From Zhihengliuella sp. (GTDB lineage: Bacteria > Actinomycetota > Actinomycetes > Actinomycetales > Micrococcaceae), in contig NZ_JAPSJL010000008.1 of NCBI RefSeq assembly GCF_031178195.1, forward strand, positions 95,809-159,808: 64,000 bases of DNA, written 5' to 3'. The position numbers were made by a program, and so were the translations under genes. The notes beneath the pieces are model-generated. The model made no database searches and was not told where the DNA came from. It saw nothing but the letters and a program-made list of their open reading frames with translations. Shown here piece by piece: positions 63,963 through 64,000 of the stretch (positions within the stretch are counted from its first letter, which is position 1; every line of letters begins with the position of its first letter).

Positions 63963-64000
63963 GGCGCGCGCCGGGGGGGGGCCGCGGCCGGCGGCGGGGG

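Overview
The window is high-GC chromosomal DNA from an actinobacterium, most likely order Micrococcales, family Micrococcaceae. Supporting signs are crgA, DUF3817, DUF3566 and DLW-39 genes, an Ino1-type inositol phosphate synthase, a homodimeric AceE, an Rpf, a class E sortase, leaderless TANNNT promoters and a SAM-IV riboswitch. It is the replication-origin region. The dnaN-dnaA intergenic stretch near 17.5 kb carries DnaA boxes. The replication genes run leftward from it (dnaA, dnaN, recF, dciA, gyrB, gyrA) and rpmH-rnpA-yidD-yidC-jag-rsmG-parA runs rightward. The genus cannot be fixed from sequence reading alone.

Left arm (0-17 kb): a sortase, crgA and a DUF3817 gene, a LysE exporter, a double-GNAT acetyltransferase, a rhomboid protease, a cyclophilin, a repeat-rich membrane protein and a GT2 glycosyltransferase. 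Then, all on the minus strand, come tRNA-Ala, the 39-residue DLW-39 gene, tRNA-Ile, DUF3566, gyrA and gyrB. Between the GNAT and rhomboid genes (3.7-4.2 kb) lies a second cluster of DnaA-box-like sites arranged as two repeated modules, about 13 kb from the presumed origin.

Origin-proximal right arm (19.9-27.7 kb): ribosomal protein L34, RNase P protein, membrane insertase, RNA-binding Jag, 16S methyltransferase, then the chromosome partition genes. parA and parB are separated by about 2.2 kb without a convincing gene. That spacer holds seven parS sites, and an eighth lies inside parB. parA has its own terminator, so the two genes look separately transcribed, with the centromere between them.

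Middle (27.8-46.4 kb): thioredoxin and thioredoxin reductase, a membrane pseudokinase plus MurJ (peptidoglycan precursor export), a NUDIX hydrolase, tRNA nucleotidyltransferase, a histidine phosphatase and a DUF418 membrane protein. Next is an unrecognised cluster of very small ORFs with excellent Shine-Dalgarno sites (37.6-38.4 kb), a lipoprotein, formate-THF ligase, Ino1, a ROK glucokinase, a GT87 mannosyltransferase-like protein and an FAD oxidoreductase.

Right part (46.6-64 kb): a NarL-type two-component system with a small membrane protein, an M18 aminopeptidase, an Rpf, the rpsF-ssb-rpsR-rplI operon, and a SAM-IV riboswitch before a flavin reductase. These are followed by an L7/L12-CTD-like membrane protein, an internally deleted DUF1801 gene, dnaB, a serine acetyltransferase with a GyrI-like gene, a MoaD-like protein with a BNR propeller, an SDR and aceE. 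The last ~35 bases are extremely G-rich and may be a contig-end artefact.
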